Shown: piece by piece, positions 1 through 15,100 of the stretch
Position numbering within the stretch: position 1 is the stretch's first letter
Layout of the letters: each line of letters begins with the position of its first letter
Assembly: GCA_930367205.1 (NCBI GenBank)
Contig: OV884014.1
Coordinates: 74,565,104 to 74,629,103 of the forward strand
From: Acanthosoma haemorrhoidale
Taxonomy: Eukaryota > Arthropoda > Insecta > Hemiptera > Acanthosomatidae
DNA: 64,000 bases
Direction of reading: 5' to 3'
The notes under the pieces: model-generated
Seen by the model: only the letters and a program-made list of their open reading frames with translations
Databases searched by the model: none
What the model was told of the DNA's origin: nothing
Translations under genes and position numbers: made by a program

Positions 1-160
1 ATGAATTTTATTTCTATCATGTGAATGGTCGCACATAAGTCAAACTCAATGAAAAAATCTGGATAATCGGTGGGAGTTTCTCCATCTGTGTACCCGATGG
101 CCTTGTACATTTCAGATTTTTCGTCAGCAGATAAGGCTTCATGTATATTCAAAAGCGTTA
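1..160 (-). CDS. Vps13: Vps13-like coding exon 11 (partial at window edge)
   Basis: Acceptor TGATTTTTCAG, phase 1. Encodes EALSADEKSEMYKAIGYTDG, the counterpart of the VPS13A/C LtpeEKxxlYxAIGYse motif, then FEFDL-like strands (IEFDLCATIHMIEIKF). The frame is still open at base 1. Confidence 0.85.
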
Positions 161-3100
161 CTGAAAAATCATATAAAACAAGCCTTGGGAATACACACAT
201 GGAAATGCACCTGGGAATATCATTAATATATATTTCAATGATATTTCACAATTCAAATAATAATTGTGATTAGTTGGGTTGCTATGAGTTTGTACTGCAA
301 TTCATAAATTATTTTATTTTAAAAGATGGCTACAATATAGTCTAATACAATGGCTATTTTAAAATGTGGCATTTGTACCAAGGCGAAAAATTAATTGTCA
401 CAGAGTAGTATGTTAGCACGTTTGTTTGTTCGTTACTTATAGTCCTAAAACAGTTTGGTCATCAATGCCTTGTAGTAGTCTTGGTATACATAGTCTAGTA
501 AAGTCTACGAGCGCTTAACCAAACACTGGGGTCCCCCAGAAGCTGGCCAGTCCACTTGCCAGGATATTCAACAGTGTTTTGGTTTTAGAAACAATTAGTC
601 AGTCTGTAGATATATTAAGATTGTATTCTATGTTATTATGGATTTAATTAGATTTGTTTTAGATGTTACCATATTATATGCATATGTACCCCCAAGCAAA
701 CAAAAAGGAAAACTTAAGTTAGTTTTTTTTCTATCAACTATGATTTAATTTAATTTATAAATGACAGTAAAGAGAATTTACCAGCTGGTGTATCACCTGT
801 TTCCTCATTTGAAGAGCTTTGACCACCAAAAAAACCAAATCTTGAGAAAAATCCACCACCGCCGGCCTTCTTCGGCTCAGGGGGAGGAAGAATAACCTCT
901 TGAGCAAGCTAAAAATTATAAAGTGATTAATATTAAAGAAATTTAACATTTTATTTATACAATAAATTGCCAAGACAAGACTGATCAATCTGCCGGCAGT
1001 AAATGATGTGACCTGAGAAGAGTTATGATGATCACATCATTTCCAAAACCACAGCAGTTACTGACATAAAAATCTGTAATTATATTTTTTTTGAAAAATT
1101 AAGAAATGCTTATAAACAGTAAATTGTAACGTTAATAAAATGGTGACCCCACATGGCATGAAATTTTAATGTTCTCGTTACACACAATAATAATTTATTA
1201 TTTATAGGTTTTACTACTATATATTAAAGTGATATTAAAATTAATGATAATAATAATAATTTGCCTGAAACGAAAACCCCAATTTAAACACTTACTCAAC
1301 CCTCTTTAATCTTTCAAAGTTGTAGGTTAATATAATGAATGCGTACGACACTACGTAATGTTATTACAAACAAATACTATATCAGGTTTTAATATCTTAG
1401 TAATAAACAACTTTATTATTAATCATTGATTTATTTATGAATTTACTCTTATTAAATACCTCAGGTTGGGTCCTGACATACCAAATACTCAAACTTTAAT
1501 TTAATTCACTATCTTTAACATTAAACACTTAATAATAAGTCATAACTACACTTCAAAATTGTAAATTGCATTCGTCACTTCCTCTAACGGTAGAGAAATG
1601 TAATTTTTCTGGTACTTACTGTTGTCGTCTTGAATTACATACACGTCTGTTAATTCGTCGAGCTAAGAAATTCCTTTATCGGTGTTGGTGATCCAGTCCT
1701 CACCTCAACAATCTGCAGTAATCTAGGACATGATTCTCTCTCATCTAGATATTTCTGTCAATCATTGCCTGCGGAAGTCTCCCATTATCTAACCATCTAC
1801 ATCTTGCTCTCTCTAAACGATTGGAAAACGAAAGACCTGACTGATCGAAGGTGCTCCTAATCTACTGTCTTTTCCCCTCCTCTATCTCCTGGTATTTCAT
1901 CCTTCCTCATTGGCTACAACCTGTCCCTGTCATATTTTGCTTAATAGTGCTGTCCTTTGTCAAGCCACCAAGGTCCTTTCCCAGTGTCATTTTTGTTCTT
2001 ACCCTTTCTTGTTGCCGCCGTTCTAGATACATCATTATTTCCGACCTCATCCGCCACTAACCCTCACAACACATGTTGAATTTTGTTTAATCTTATTTTA
2101 TTTACCAACCAAATAAATTAAAACAATGCTATTTTTATAAACTAAATACATATTTTCTCAATTAAAAATAACATTACACTCTAGAAAACAAACTTATGAA
2201 GAATTTAAATTTATTTATAATTTGATTTTAATTTATTGACTCTTTTAAAATTTCAGGTTGGAGTTGGACACACTAAAAAATCATACTGTTAAACACTAAT
2301 TTTACTTACCCAATCTTTACCCATATTAAAAAGATTTTCAATCTAAAACTTATGTTGGGATTATGTTTTGGTCATTACTATTTATATTTTTGGGAAATGT
2401 AACTATTTTTGAGTACTCACTATATTGTCTTGAACTTCACAAATGTTCCTGGATTAATTTGACGAGAGAAGATATATTTCACTGGTTTCGAGATTCTGCT
2501 CACCTTCGATCCTTTTCACAAGTCCTGCTCAACATTTTTCACTATTGTAAGAAGGAAGCTTCTACACCACATGCATTGATTCTTCTGCAATATGCATCTT
2601 CAACCTCCTGCGGCTGATCCAGAAAAATAGAGAGCGAGTCTTTCCGATCTCTGCCCTTTTAGAACTTGTTTCCTCCTCCTAGCTTGCAACTTAAACCTCG
2701 TACTTGGCCAAACAATCCACTGATAGCTAGGCAGCTATCTTTTACACACTCCTTTAAACATTTATGTTTAATCAACTTCTCCTTAACTAATAAAATTTAA
2801 TAATATGCAATCTTAAAATAACATTACAAAATATTGGGCATTACACTAAGACATAAACCTGTAGGCTATATTTTATAGAGTTTAGACAAGAAATTCACAT
2901 TTGTCAATCCATTAAATCCATACTGGCACAGCCAACTGGTAACAACTGGTGTACATAATATCGGAAATAGAAACTGTATGAATTTTGTAAACTTCTTGCA
3001 ACAAATAAATATATCTATTACATATATTAAGACTGTAAATTGTTTATCATAATATTGTTCAGGCTAATTTCTATTGATCTCATAATAATCTCTTCATCAA

Positions 3101-6100
3101 TTACGTCATGAGAGAAGTATCTATATAATTTTTAATGAGATTCCTACTTACCATCTGTGATTCAAAACAAGCTACTATAAACATCAACTTTTCATTTAGA
3201 TTTAATTAAAAATTGATAATGGAGATACCTCTACTTCAGCCTTGTGCCTGGCTAAAACAATATTCAAAACATCCAGTTCTTCTTCATGCTGTTTACACAG
3301 CAACTCTATAGTCTTGTTTGGATTTTTCAGTTTTGAAAAATACGCCTGTTGATAATTTCGGAAAATCTGCCGGTGTTTCTTCATTCGTTCCCAATCCCAT
3401 TCGTTTCGCTTTCTTTTTATATCTTCCACCACACAAACCTGAGCAAATTGCCACCTTGAAAAAAATTAAGGGAATTATTAACATTAAAAAAAGTCGAAAT
3501 ATTAAAAAAGATGAAATTAAAAAAATTTGGGCGTTTCCACAGAAACAAAATAAGTAGAATAGATTTTATTTACTGTGTAATTTTAAGAATATTTTAAATT
3601 AAATAACAGTTTTATATGATTGTATTATGGAACATTAACAATAAAAGTATAAATACAAGATATATTTTGTTGATATTTATTGATTCATCAACCACTTTTC
3701 TTTTACAATCATTCTGATCTGACAACATATCAATTTTAAAGAGCAAATCACAACAACTGAATGTTTTGAGACTTTAATAGGACCATAATCACATAAAGTT
3801 TTTCAAAATTTCATTGAAATCATGATCATTACTTAAACTCTGCTAGAGTTTTACAGAGGCCTCATATAATTTTTATTTTTATTTTATAACTCGATAATTC
3901 TAAAAATAAAAGCTTTCCCATAAAAAATAATGAAGGTTAGACAATAATTAACTCAGTAATAAAAAATAATTATTCTTCAATCACAATAAGTAAGTTATCA
4001 AATTAAAACTTTCTGTCCTGATTAATACATAATGTGGCTTTTGTGGTCTATAATTACCTATTATACATACATGCATATTGTTGTGATATTTTGGTGTTGT
4101 GAGTTTTGATGTTGCCTTTGAAATAAACTCGAAATTAGCGAGCATAAAAGAACGTAAAAACGACCCGTGGTTCATGACTATGAAAGGATGAACATTTTGT
4201 TGCCGTTATGCCTAATATTAATAGTTATCAAATAAATAATATCAAAAATTAAATATAAATATTTTAATATTGGATTGTTAACTTTAAAATAAGTAAAGTT
4301 AAGAATATCTAAGGTAAATGGCATTGGACCATAAGAGAGCTAAAAAACTCAAGAAGGCAGCGGAAAGGGACAAGGACGACGAGAGGCGGTAAGCACTCAT
4401 GCACTTTGACCCAGCACAAGAGACAGGAAGGTTGGGAGAGACGCAAGCCCAGGGACGTGTACTGCCTCGTGGTACACAGAAGACGAGGCCAGCACCAGGC
4501 AGTCACGCTCAAGACAAAGACGACAACGAAGACACGCGAAGAGAAGACCACGCGCAGAACACAACTTAGAAAAACTGGCCAGTCAATATTATAGTAAGGT
4601 ACATTTTAAGTTTACTTTTTAATGGTGTAAAATTTATCACGTACGTGCTTAGATGTATATTAACAAATGAATCAATTTGTTATTAAACAATTTTCCTTTT
4701 GCCAGAATTCTTTCTTATATTAACAGAACCTCTATAAAACCTCAGATTTAAATTTAAATATAAACAATTAAAAGATAAAAAACCTAATATTATATATATT
4801 GTTGTGATATTTTAATGTTGATTTTTGATGGTGTTTTTGAGATAAACTCGAAATTAGCGAGCGTTGATGAACAATATACGACTCGTGTACCACGATTCAC
4901 AATTGTTTAAACACTATTCGTTGCGTTGTATCTACCATTAATATTTATAATAAAAATAATATCAATAATTAAATATAAATATTTTAATAACTTCAAAAAA
5001 AGAAAAGTAATCATATATGAGCCAAAGAGGATTGAACAACCAAAGAGGTCAAGAGATCAAGATGGCAGCGAAAAGGCACTTGCATCCGACCCGGCCATGA
5101 GGGCACAAGGTCACTCTTTCACTGACGACTGAGAAGACCCGGGAGGCCAGACCATGATCACCACAAGGTAGCAACCCACGCTCAAGACAATGAAGATGCA
5201 CTCAGGACCACGCTACGCCACAAAGAACACGAAGAAGACAAAGGAAGAATGCACCAAAGGGCTCAACACAAAGAAACACTGACCAGTAACGCGCGTTAAA
5301 TAATTAAGGTACATTTTAACTTTAGTTTTTAATAATGTTATTTTATTACATACGTAATTATTGTATATTAATTTTAAATCAATTTGTGTAAATAAACAAT
5401 TATTCCTTTTGTCAGAATTATCCTAATTTTATTAACAGAGCCTTAAGACAAAGTAAAAGTTAAATATAAAGAATAAAAATAAAATATAATTATATAAAAA
5501 ATATATAATTAAAATATATGAAAATAAATATTTTAATAATATATATAATAGTAGTTTGCCATAAAAAATGCTTGCCTCCAAATAAATAAATAATAATTAA
5601 ATTAAATTGTTGTTTTGGATATATTTTGATATGTGTTGGGATTTTATATGAAAGTGGCAAACTGATTCTGCGGTACTACAACACTCAAGTTAATTAATAT
5701 CTCTTACCAGGCACGTGCATGTCCATGGTATGCCATGACTGCTGGTCGGTACTTCCTGTATTGAGCAGCTGTACTCATCATGTTCAGCGTCTCTAAGAAT
5801 AGAATAAGATCTTGATACTGCGGCTTGGTCACACCTAAATAGAAGAAACAGCAGAAGAAAAATGTAATCAAACTAAGCCAAAAACAGACTTTCTAGTACC
5901 CTTTTAAAATTATTTGGTAACAATTGCCAAAAAAAGGTTTCTAATCTAATTTAACTTTTTAAAAAGCTTACAGAAAAGCAGCCTCTCCAAGTCGAATCTC
6001 AAATAGAACTTAGGTATAGTAAAGTTAGTTCCATCTACTTCTGGCTTCAAATTTATCCTTAAGTTGGACTTTGCATTAATAGGGCCTAACACTAAAAATT

Positions 6101-9100
6101 AGAAAAGACACCAAGAATAAATAAGAAAACTCATAATTACCACATTGACTGACACATTTTTTTTTTTAATTTTTTTTTTTTTAAATTTGTGTGCAGCTTA
6201 ACAATGGTTATGCATGAACAACATTTTTGTTATTATTATTTTATAAATAATCAAAACATGTTTGGTTACAGATTATTAGATAATCTGTAAAGCAATATGT
6301 GCCAGCATATTCATAATAGTAAAGAAATTTTGTAAAAATAATCAGACTTACAATACTTATATCCTTTCGGAGCATTTGTACTAGATCCGATTCCACTCTT
6401 GAATGAAACTTCTAATTCTTTCTTGTTATTTAATAACATCGAAAGATGAAATAGTTTCTCATTTGAATTCCAGTACAGGCATAGCCAATTAATTGACAGT
6501 TCCTAGAAAAGTTGTACAGATTAATAAACTACTATAAAATTATTAATTTTCTCGAATATCATCCTGATTCTGATTCAGCAATTCATTCATCTTGTCCTGA
6601 TCCCCTAACTGCATCTAACAATCTCCAAAATCACCTATAGAGAACTGATGGAACCATGTCACATGAAGGCCATGTTTACCCTTCAACTTGGATCCTGTCC
6701 ATCCCTCACTTTCAATTTGATCCTGCTTACTATTTCCAATACTGTTCGATACCTCGGAAATCTATACAAAAGGCTGACGTGAAATCCTGTTACAAGACTT
6801 AAGAGACAAGAATTAAACAGACAGTTAGGATAGTTATATAGACTCCTTAATGGAAAGTCTAAACTAACCCTAGAAAACAACCTGTACCCATACAAACAGT
6901 TACTAAAACCAATTTATATTTAGAAACTAGAACTACTGGGAACAAACAAACCATTGAACATCAGAAGAATTCAATCATGTGTTCTCGGAACTGAAGTAAA
7001 CATTCCTCCTACATTACAAACTTATCCTTACATCTGTATGTATCAATTGCCTTTGAGCTTATACCCTCAAGATTTTCCAAATTCCACAAAAACCTATCCA
7101 CTCTACCTAGTAAATTCCTAATTCAGTAACCCTAATCTTTATAATGCTCCTCCATGTTTTAAACAGCAGTAGCCTCACAATGTTGAGGTTGGATTGGCCA
7201 CATTACAAAGCAATAACTACAAATTTACCTTCTATCCACTATCATGAATAAAAGAAGCTGGGTTTCACAGCTACTAATGTCTCAAAGTTACAATCAAAAA
7301 TGAGCTGAACAGCAATTGGTGAAGTCACGTACGGCAAAGTTTTACAGTACTATTTTGTAGTTTTTCTTTTCAGGCCCAATAAGTACCCTCATTACCATAC
7401 AAAAACCAAAGAAAAAAAATCATGATTAACACTAATTTCATAATTTTCATTTCAGAAAAATATTTTTACCTTGAAAATAAGGTTTAGAGGATCGAGTACT
7501 TCTTTGCCCCATGGAGGAACAGTCTTTACTAGCAACGAGCTGAGGGTAACTCCAAAAGCGAACGTTTTTCCAGGATTACTGATCCTATCAACAAAAATTT
7601 ATGATGGAAATTATACTTTACTAGATCAAATTATCAATGAAATGAATAATAATCAAACAAAATGTCAAATATATCATTGAGGTATAACAACATAAATTTC
7701 ACAAATGGTATGTATTTATGTGCATATATATATGTGAACTCTGTCACACTTGAACTCAGATATTTGCTGCCTCAACAATACTGTTCTCCAGTCACAAGTT
7801 CCGGGAATGTTTCTGGCATCAGTCACTCCCATCAAGTCATTTTGACTTAGATCGACCCATTCTTCTCCTAACCTCCATTTGTGTCTATGCTCCTTTATTC
7901 CCATCTCCCTGCCAATGTCAACATGCAATTCCATTTCAGATTCCCTGAACAACTTATATAAGTAATGGTTGTACTTTTTCTGCACTGTTGACTTTCAAAG
8001 TTAAGTAGCTACCTTGTTTTGAAATAGGCCAAAATTCTGAGGTATAAGTAGGACCAGATGAATAAGCATCACATAGACGATTGTATTACTCATCAGCAGT
8101 ACTCTATTTATTGTCCGTGCCAGGATGACACTTAATGTGTGCAATATGCCCTTTAAAATGTGTATGGTTTGTCACCATAATTTTTCTACATCTTGCTGTT
8201 GGTGCTGAATTTGCACAAAATAAAGATACAAATCTCAATATTGAGAGGGCCGATCCTTCTTGGCCCAGAGATTAATATGGTTTCTTCTAAGTCGATTATC
8301 AAAAGTTTGGGATTTGCACTCCTAGCGTAGGTAGCACTGATTCCATGGAAGCCATTTGCTCCAGGGCCTTGGGACATATGATGAAAACACAGGTCAGAGG
8401 GGGAAAACAGAACCTGCAAATTAAACTGCTATAATTTGGTTTTGACAGCAGTGAATTTTAAATATCTCACTTAGATTATTCTTTAGAATTAATAAAATAT
8501 TAATATTTTGTCCACATCGACAGTTGATGCACCTGGTGATCTAATGATAGGTTCTTTCAAAGAGACATTTCTGACATGGTTAAAACAAATAATTTTCCAG
8601 TCGAAATTAGCTGTATTGTGTCCAAATAAGTTCGGTATTTATTCGCAGCAAGTACATCTATTTTCGTAAACAAATAATTTTCCATTTAGTAAAGTTTTTT
8701 CAAGGTCCAAATTCAGAATATATTTCTTAATCAATTTCTATTGTTAAAGAAATCCTTCCAGTCTGTTGAGCATCCTCGTCTATCAGACTATCCACAACAT
8801 CTATATATGCTTGCCCAAACCTTCATGGGTATTAATACAGGATGCCCTAATCAATTTATCCTAAGCTACAATAATTTTACTTAATACTCTAAATAAAAAA
8901 AGTTATATTGTAAGGATATTTTTATTATAAAATAAAATTTAATTTTAAAATGAAAAATATTTAGGAAGTATAGGGAAATTGTCCCCACAAGTATAGACCT
9001 TAGGGGATAAGAGATAGATAGATCTGGGAAAGCCAGGGATAGTTGGCGGTGGTGAGTCTGTTGCCAATAAATAGCAGGTGGGTTCTAGAACAAAGGATAG

Positions 9101-12100
9101 TACTTGCCAGACTTTCAGCAAAGCGAAACCACCTGTGTTAGAACAGAGAGTGGGAATCAATCATGGTAGTTGAGAATGGAGAGAGAATGAGAATGGAAAT
9201 GGAGAATGGGAAGAAGCATGGAAAGAATAAGCCAGGAATGAAGATGCACATGTTTATCTACTTATTGTTAAAATTATATATAAATTTCTAGACAATCAAG
9301 TTAATGCAAAATAGAAAATTTATGCAGCAGAACCATTTAGAACTATGAAATTATATTAAATGTAATATTGTAAAACCAACTGTTATTCTTTATGAACTTT
9401 TCATAAATGTGTTTTTACTCCTTATAAAAAAAACAAGTAAAATTTTAGCAAAGACAAGACATTGTTATAATATATATAAAACACTTCCAATAATACATAC
9501 CTATCTTCAAATCTCAAATGAATATTTTTAATGGTAACTTCAAGGTTTTTAATAAAGGTAGAAGCAATTTTTTCCACAAAGGATTTATTTATGGGAGGTT
9601 TTTTGATGCCTTGAGCTGAAAAATAATATGATTTCTGAGCTTTCAGTAAAAAAAACAAAAAATAATGTTGGACCATTCACGCATAAACCTGATAATGTTT
9701 CAGGTGATTTTATCTGAATATGCACATGGATAAATATGATCATATAGAAATACAGAGAAATTCGCTTATAACAATCATCAATGGACCTAGGAAATCGGAT
9801 AGTAATATGTGAACTTTTAACGTTTTTATATAATAAAAAATCAAATAATGATGTAAGTACACATATATATGAATGAAAATAAACAAGAAAATAATTAGGA
9901 TAAAAGAAAAAGGTAAGTTATAAATATAAAATTCATTCATTTATTACATCTAAGACAAAATCATACAGAAATGAATGTTGTTTTATCAATCACTTGCCAA
10001 TTCTTCACTAATTTAGCTTAAAACAATTTTGAGCCTCTGAAAAGAACAGATAATCCAAAATCTGACTTATTAAAAAGATTACTACCAATTTCAGTCACTT
10101 TTTCTTGAAGTAACTGTGGGGCCATTTATTGGAATGTTTTAACAACATTGAATTTCCAATTATTCCAGGAGAACCTGTTCCACATCTTGATGTTGTTTTA
10201 GTGTCTTGCTAGATGGGACGCTCTTTTCAAAAAGACTTTGATCCTTTAACTTCCATATGGTGGAGAGTGTTGATTGGCTAATTTCCCGCTACAGGCAGAA
10301 ATCTTTATCAGAAACGCCACTTTCTAAGCATTCAATTATTTTCACATTATCAGTGACAGAAAAAGGACAGTGTTTTGTATTTGGCATGGAAGGATACCAA
10401 AATGATGACTGAAGCAGAGCTAAAATGGAAAAATACTAATTTGTATCCAGGTTTATAATCGCAGGAGATTCCATGAATTCAACATAAAGCATTTAGCATT
10501 TGCATGAGATTTTTATTTGTTACCTTTACTTAGAAAATTGGAAAGTGGAAGGAAATCTTAGAAAACCGTTAAGAGACAAATGAAACATTTTTTGTTTCTA
10601 TTTCCGGATATGCTCTGCATCATTGTATCCAAACAACACTACAGTACATGATATTGCAAACCAACTTTTATCTGAAATTGTTATACCATGTAAGCAAATT
10701 CCACTGTATCTATTGTATTTATCTAATTAATAAATATTTTCAAGTGATTTACTCATATAAAGGGTTGGCCAAAAAGTCCGTCCGGTTTTTTAAGCAAAAA
10801 TAAGACACAACTTTTAAACACAAAGCGATTTATTCAATCAATGATATAATTGCCGTTTTGTTCCAGTATCTTCTGCCATCTCATGGGCAGATTCATAATT
10901 CCATGCTCAAAGAATTTCCTGTCTTTACTGGCAAAAAAATTTTCCAAGTGGATTTTTACATCTTCTTCAGAGTTGAAGGTCTGTCCATTCAATGAATTTT
11001 GAAGAGACCGAAACAGGTGGAAATCTGAAGGTGCAAGGTCGGGCGAATATGGAGGGTGCGGGAAAACTTCCCAGCCAAGCTCCCATAACTTCTGCCGGGT
11101 CTGCAAAGAAGTGTGCGGTCTGGCATTGTCGTGATGGGAGAAAATCCCCTTACGGTTGGCTAGTTCTAGACACTTCTGGTGGATCGCTGCATTTAATTTG
11201 TCCAGCTGGTCACAGTAAACATCCTAATTGATGGTCCTGTTTGTGGGAAGGAGTTCGTAAAAGACAACACCCTTCCAACCCCACCAAATTGAGAGCATAA
11301 CCTTCTTTGGGTGAAGTCCTGCTTTGGGGGTTGTTTGTGGTAATTCGCTGCGCTTCCCCCATAAGCGTTTGCGCTCCACATTGTTAGACGACCTACTTTT
11401 CATCCTCTGTCATCATTCTCTTCAAAAAAGGATCGTTTTCTTCACGTTTCCGCAACGAATTGCAGATGGAAATCCTTTGGGTGAGGTTAGCCTTACTAAG
11501 TTGATGGGGAACCCAAACATCGAGCCTGCTCACGTAGCCAAGTTGATGCAGATGGTTTTCAACACTCGATTTGGATATTTTGAGGATAACTGTGATCTCC
11601 CTAGTTGTATAACGGGGATTGGTGTCGACTAATTCCTTCACTTTGTCGCTGTTAATCTCAGTTGGCCGGCCAGAGCGAGGTGCGTCTTGAACCGAAAAAT
11701 TTCCCGATCGAAATCTTTAAAACCACTTCTGGCACACACTGAAGTTAGCTACATATTAGACTGCTTAAAGTTTCTTGACGACAAAAACTGAACGGACTTT
11801 TTGGCCAACCTGATACATTTGTTCATTAGATATAGGACTATGCTAGAATATGAAATATAATTATTTTGGACCGGAAAGATGCAAGTTTGATTCTCAGATG
11901 CACAACCACCCTTCCTGCACACATGGGAAGTGAAGCCAAATATGCCGCCATTTGCCTCCTTGTTCTCCAGAATGCTAAAACCTATTAATAAGTCTTTCTG
12001 AAGTAGCTTCTGCTTGTTAATGCTATCTTGTGCCACTCCTCTTATCTTTTTATCTAAGTTGTGGTCCCCAACCCTTTTTACAATTAAAAAGTATACTTGC

Positions 12101-15100
12101 AAAGTATACATGAAGGACTACTAATTACCCCAGTATGGGGAGGTGTGCTTCAGCAAATATTAATGTTCAGTTTCATTCCTAAATTATGTCACAGCTAACA
12201 GTCTGGGTAAGCCTGGCAGTGATGAAAATATGGCAACCTCTTTTTATCAACTACAAAAAATTATCTTCCATAAATTCAATGGTTCTAACTAATTAACTCA
12301 AATCATAATAGATTCGATCGCTTGCATTATTTATTTTCAGTGTGCCGAAAACAATAGATTTACAGTACAGTTGATGTACCTAAAACAGAGTCAAATTAGC
12401 TAATTTTAAGAAAATAATATTTGAAAAGGAATAATAACCATTACATATTGTATATATTCCCCTTTTCAATCTTTTATAATTTCTTGAACGACTGTATCTC
12501 TCTTCTGCGAATACGACAAATAGGAAACTTTTCATCAAAAGGTAACTTGCCCACTCACCTAAATTTATTGTAATGATTAATAATGTTTTAAGCAGATCAA
12601 TTTAATTCCGACAAGCCACAGGAGTCAAGACTGATGTTGATCAGTTTTTACTAAAGTAGAGCCCACATCTACATGACCAACTAATAATATAAAAACTCTC
12701 ATTTTACCAATAAAATCAATCAATTAAGTAAATAATTTTTTATAATAATCAATTATATCAAAGCCAAAACATATACTGTGTAGATGGGATGCTAGTGCAT
12801 ATACTTCTACAATTTCAGTCAAATTAGATCATTAATTGTTGTTATCGTAGAACACATAGACATGTGGATTGCCACATCCTTGTTTAAAGTAATCTCTCCC
12901 TTCAGGATCAACTAACATTTTTTTTAGCTTAGGAATCCTCTTAGGTATGATAGTACAGTATTGACTGTTGTTGAGATAAGTGGTAAAAGAATAAAACAGA
13001 ACAAATTAAACGAAAATATTCGTCAGCCATTCATTGGTATTTCAAAATAAAATCACGTAGAGATATTAGTAAACAGTTATTTTAAAAATATAACAAGAAC
13101 TGACAGAAAATAAGTTTTGCTTGTCCCAGTGTTTTAGCATCATTGATAAAATGGGTGGGTTGCCTTAGATTAATTATATATGATTTTGACTCATATGGCT
13201 TTCAGGAACATAATAGAGACTAAAATAGTTTTTTACAAAGAAAATTGATAAATATTCATTTATTTCTTATAATATTCTTTTTATAAGATTCTATAGGTGA
13301 TAGCTCTTTCATAGCCACATTAACTAGAGCCATTAGAAAAATAATTAAATGTTATTTAGTTACTCTTAATGAATTTTAATTTTCAGGACAATCTTATGGT
13401 TTCACAAGAAAGTAAGGATTTATAAGCATGGATAATTATCAACGAACTTCTTTCAAACCAATCATGTAGACAAATCATTTTCGGATTAGGGATGACATAA
13501 GATAGTAAATTTTTATTTTATGTACTGACGTAACGAATAATAAAGGTACTGTACTATTTTGAAGAAATGACCACACTCACTATGCAGTTGTGCACTTTAT
13601 ATTGCTGTTGCAATTTATTACAGTACTTATTTTTTAGTTTTATAGTTGTTTTTTAACTGATAGTAAACCAGAATCCCTTATGTTTTTATCCTTGCACCAA
13701 AATCTTTGAATTGTGTGATGAATCACACTTGACTTGAATTTTTTGTTGTTATCACACAAAGAGACTTTTAAACAGTGATAGCACCTACGGCACCAGATAA
13801 GAATCTTATAAAGAATACTATCGATATTGCTAGCAATATTTATGTTTTTGATACCTTTCGAAATTTTCTAGACTGATATGGATGATCTAGGAAAGGATCA
13901 AGTGTTTATTAATATTATGGATACGCAGTTTACTACAGAAAAAAATATAATAACCATGACAAAAGGTCTGTTGCATTTTCTTTTTCAGTTCTTTGTAATT
14001 CTCTGAATTTTTCCAATCTTCACATCCATACGTAAGTAATGAAAAGATTTTCTGAATGAAGCCACCACTCCAATTACCTAAATGTATTTGATAATTAAAT
14101 CATAAACTGTCAGGTAATATTACTAAAACATTTTCCCAAACATTCTGTACCTGAAAGCCAAAATCAGTTCTTTTATCTAAACTGATACTCAATCATTTTG
14201 TTATAACAAATTTTATCATAAAAAATAAGATGCTAATATAATAAATTAACTTGTAACCATGATAATCAAATGGCAGTCTCTGGTTCTCTGTGGGACCTTT
14301 ATTTCATGAAATACCAAGTAATGAATCCAATCCGAAAGTGATAAAACTAGAAAAAAAACTGTGGAATCTAATTATTTATTTCTCATTAGACAAAAAGGTA
14401 TCAGTGAGTATCCACATCATAGTTCTGATGATTTTTATTAATCTATTCAAGAGGGTCAAATAATGATTCTTCGTTCATTTCAGAACTAACCACAATAGAA
14501 TGAGGGCCCATCAGTGCAAAAAGTAGAGCATTGTTGAAACTTTCCTCTGACTGCAGAAATCAGACCTCAAAGCACATCCTTTGGTCCTGTGATGCTAGAG
14601 AAGAGGAAGCTGATCTGACCCCAGCCAACCGGTCGCTGTGGGGTAGCTAGGAGGACCTGAGGTGAAACATTTTGCTTTCATCCCCAACCTTTTGTTTTTC
14701 TATTCCATTATTAAGGACGGCCAGCAAAGAAGAAAAAGGATCGGATTTTAAAATATTATATAATTTGGTGCTGATTGGAATACACATTATATGGTATAAT
14801 AAAATATTACATTCACGTACTAACTCATTAAAAAATATATTAGTTTTATTGTCTTTTTAATGTTCAACAAATCATGTAAATAGCACTAAAATGTTTCACA
14901 CGGCTTGGCTAAAGTTGTGATAAAAACATTTCTTATCCCTCCTTAGACAACAAGTGCATTCATTTGGGATGGTTTTGTCTTGAGAAGAATGACTCTGATG
15001 ATAGAAGAGAAATTAGCTTGACTCAATCACTTTAAACTTAGTGATACTTAGGCTCATAAACAAAATAAATACTAGAGCTTGATTCAGATAACTAATTCCT

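Noticed and set aside
12120..12180. Possible extension of the mariner right end beyond 11813
   Set aside because: The inverted-repeat match stops at the TA at 11814-11815, so the element ends there.
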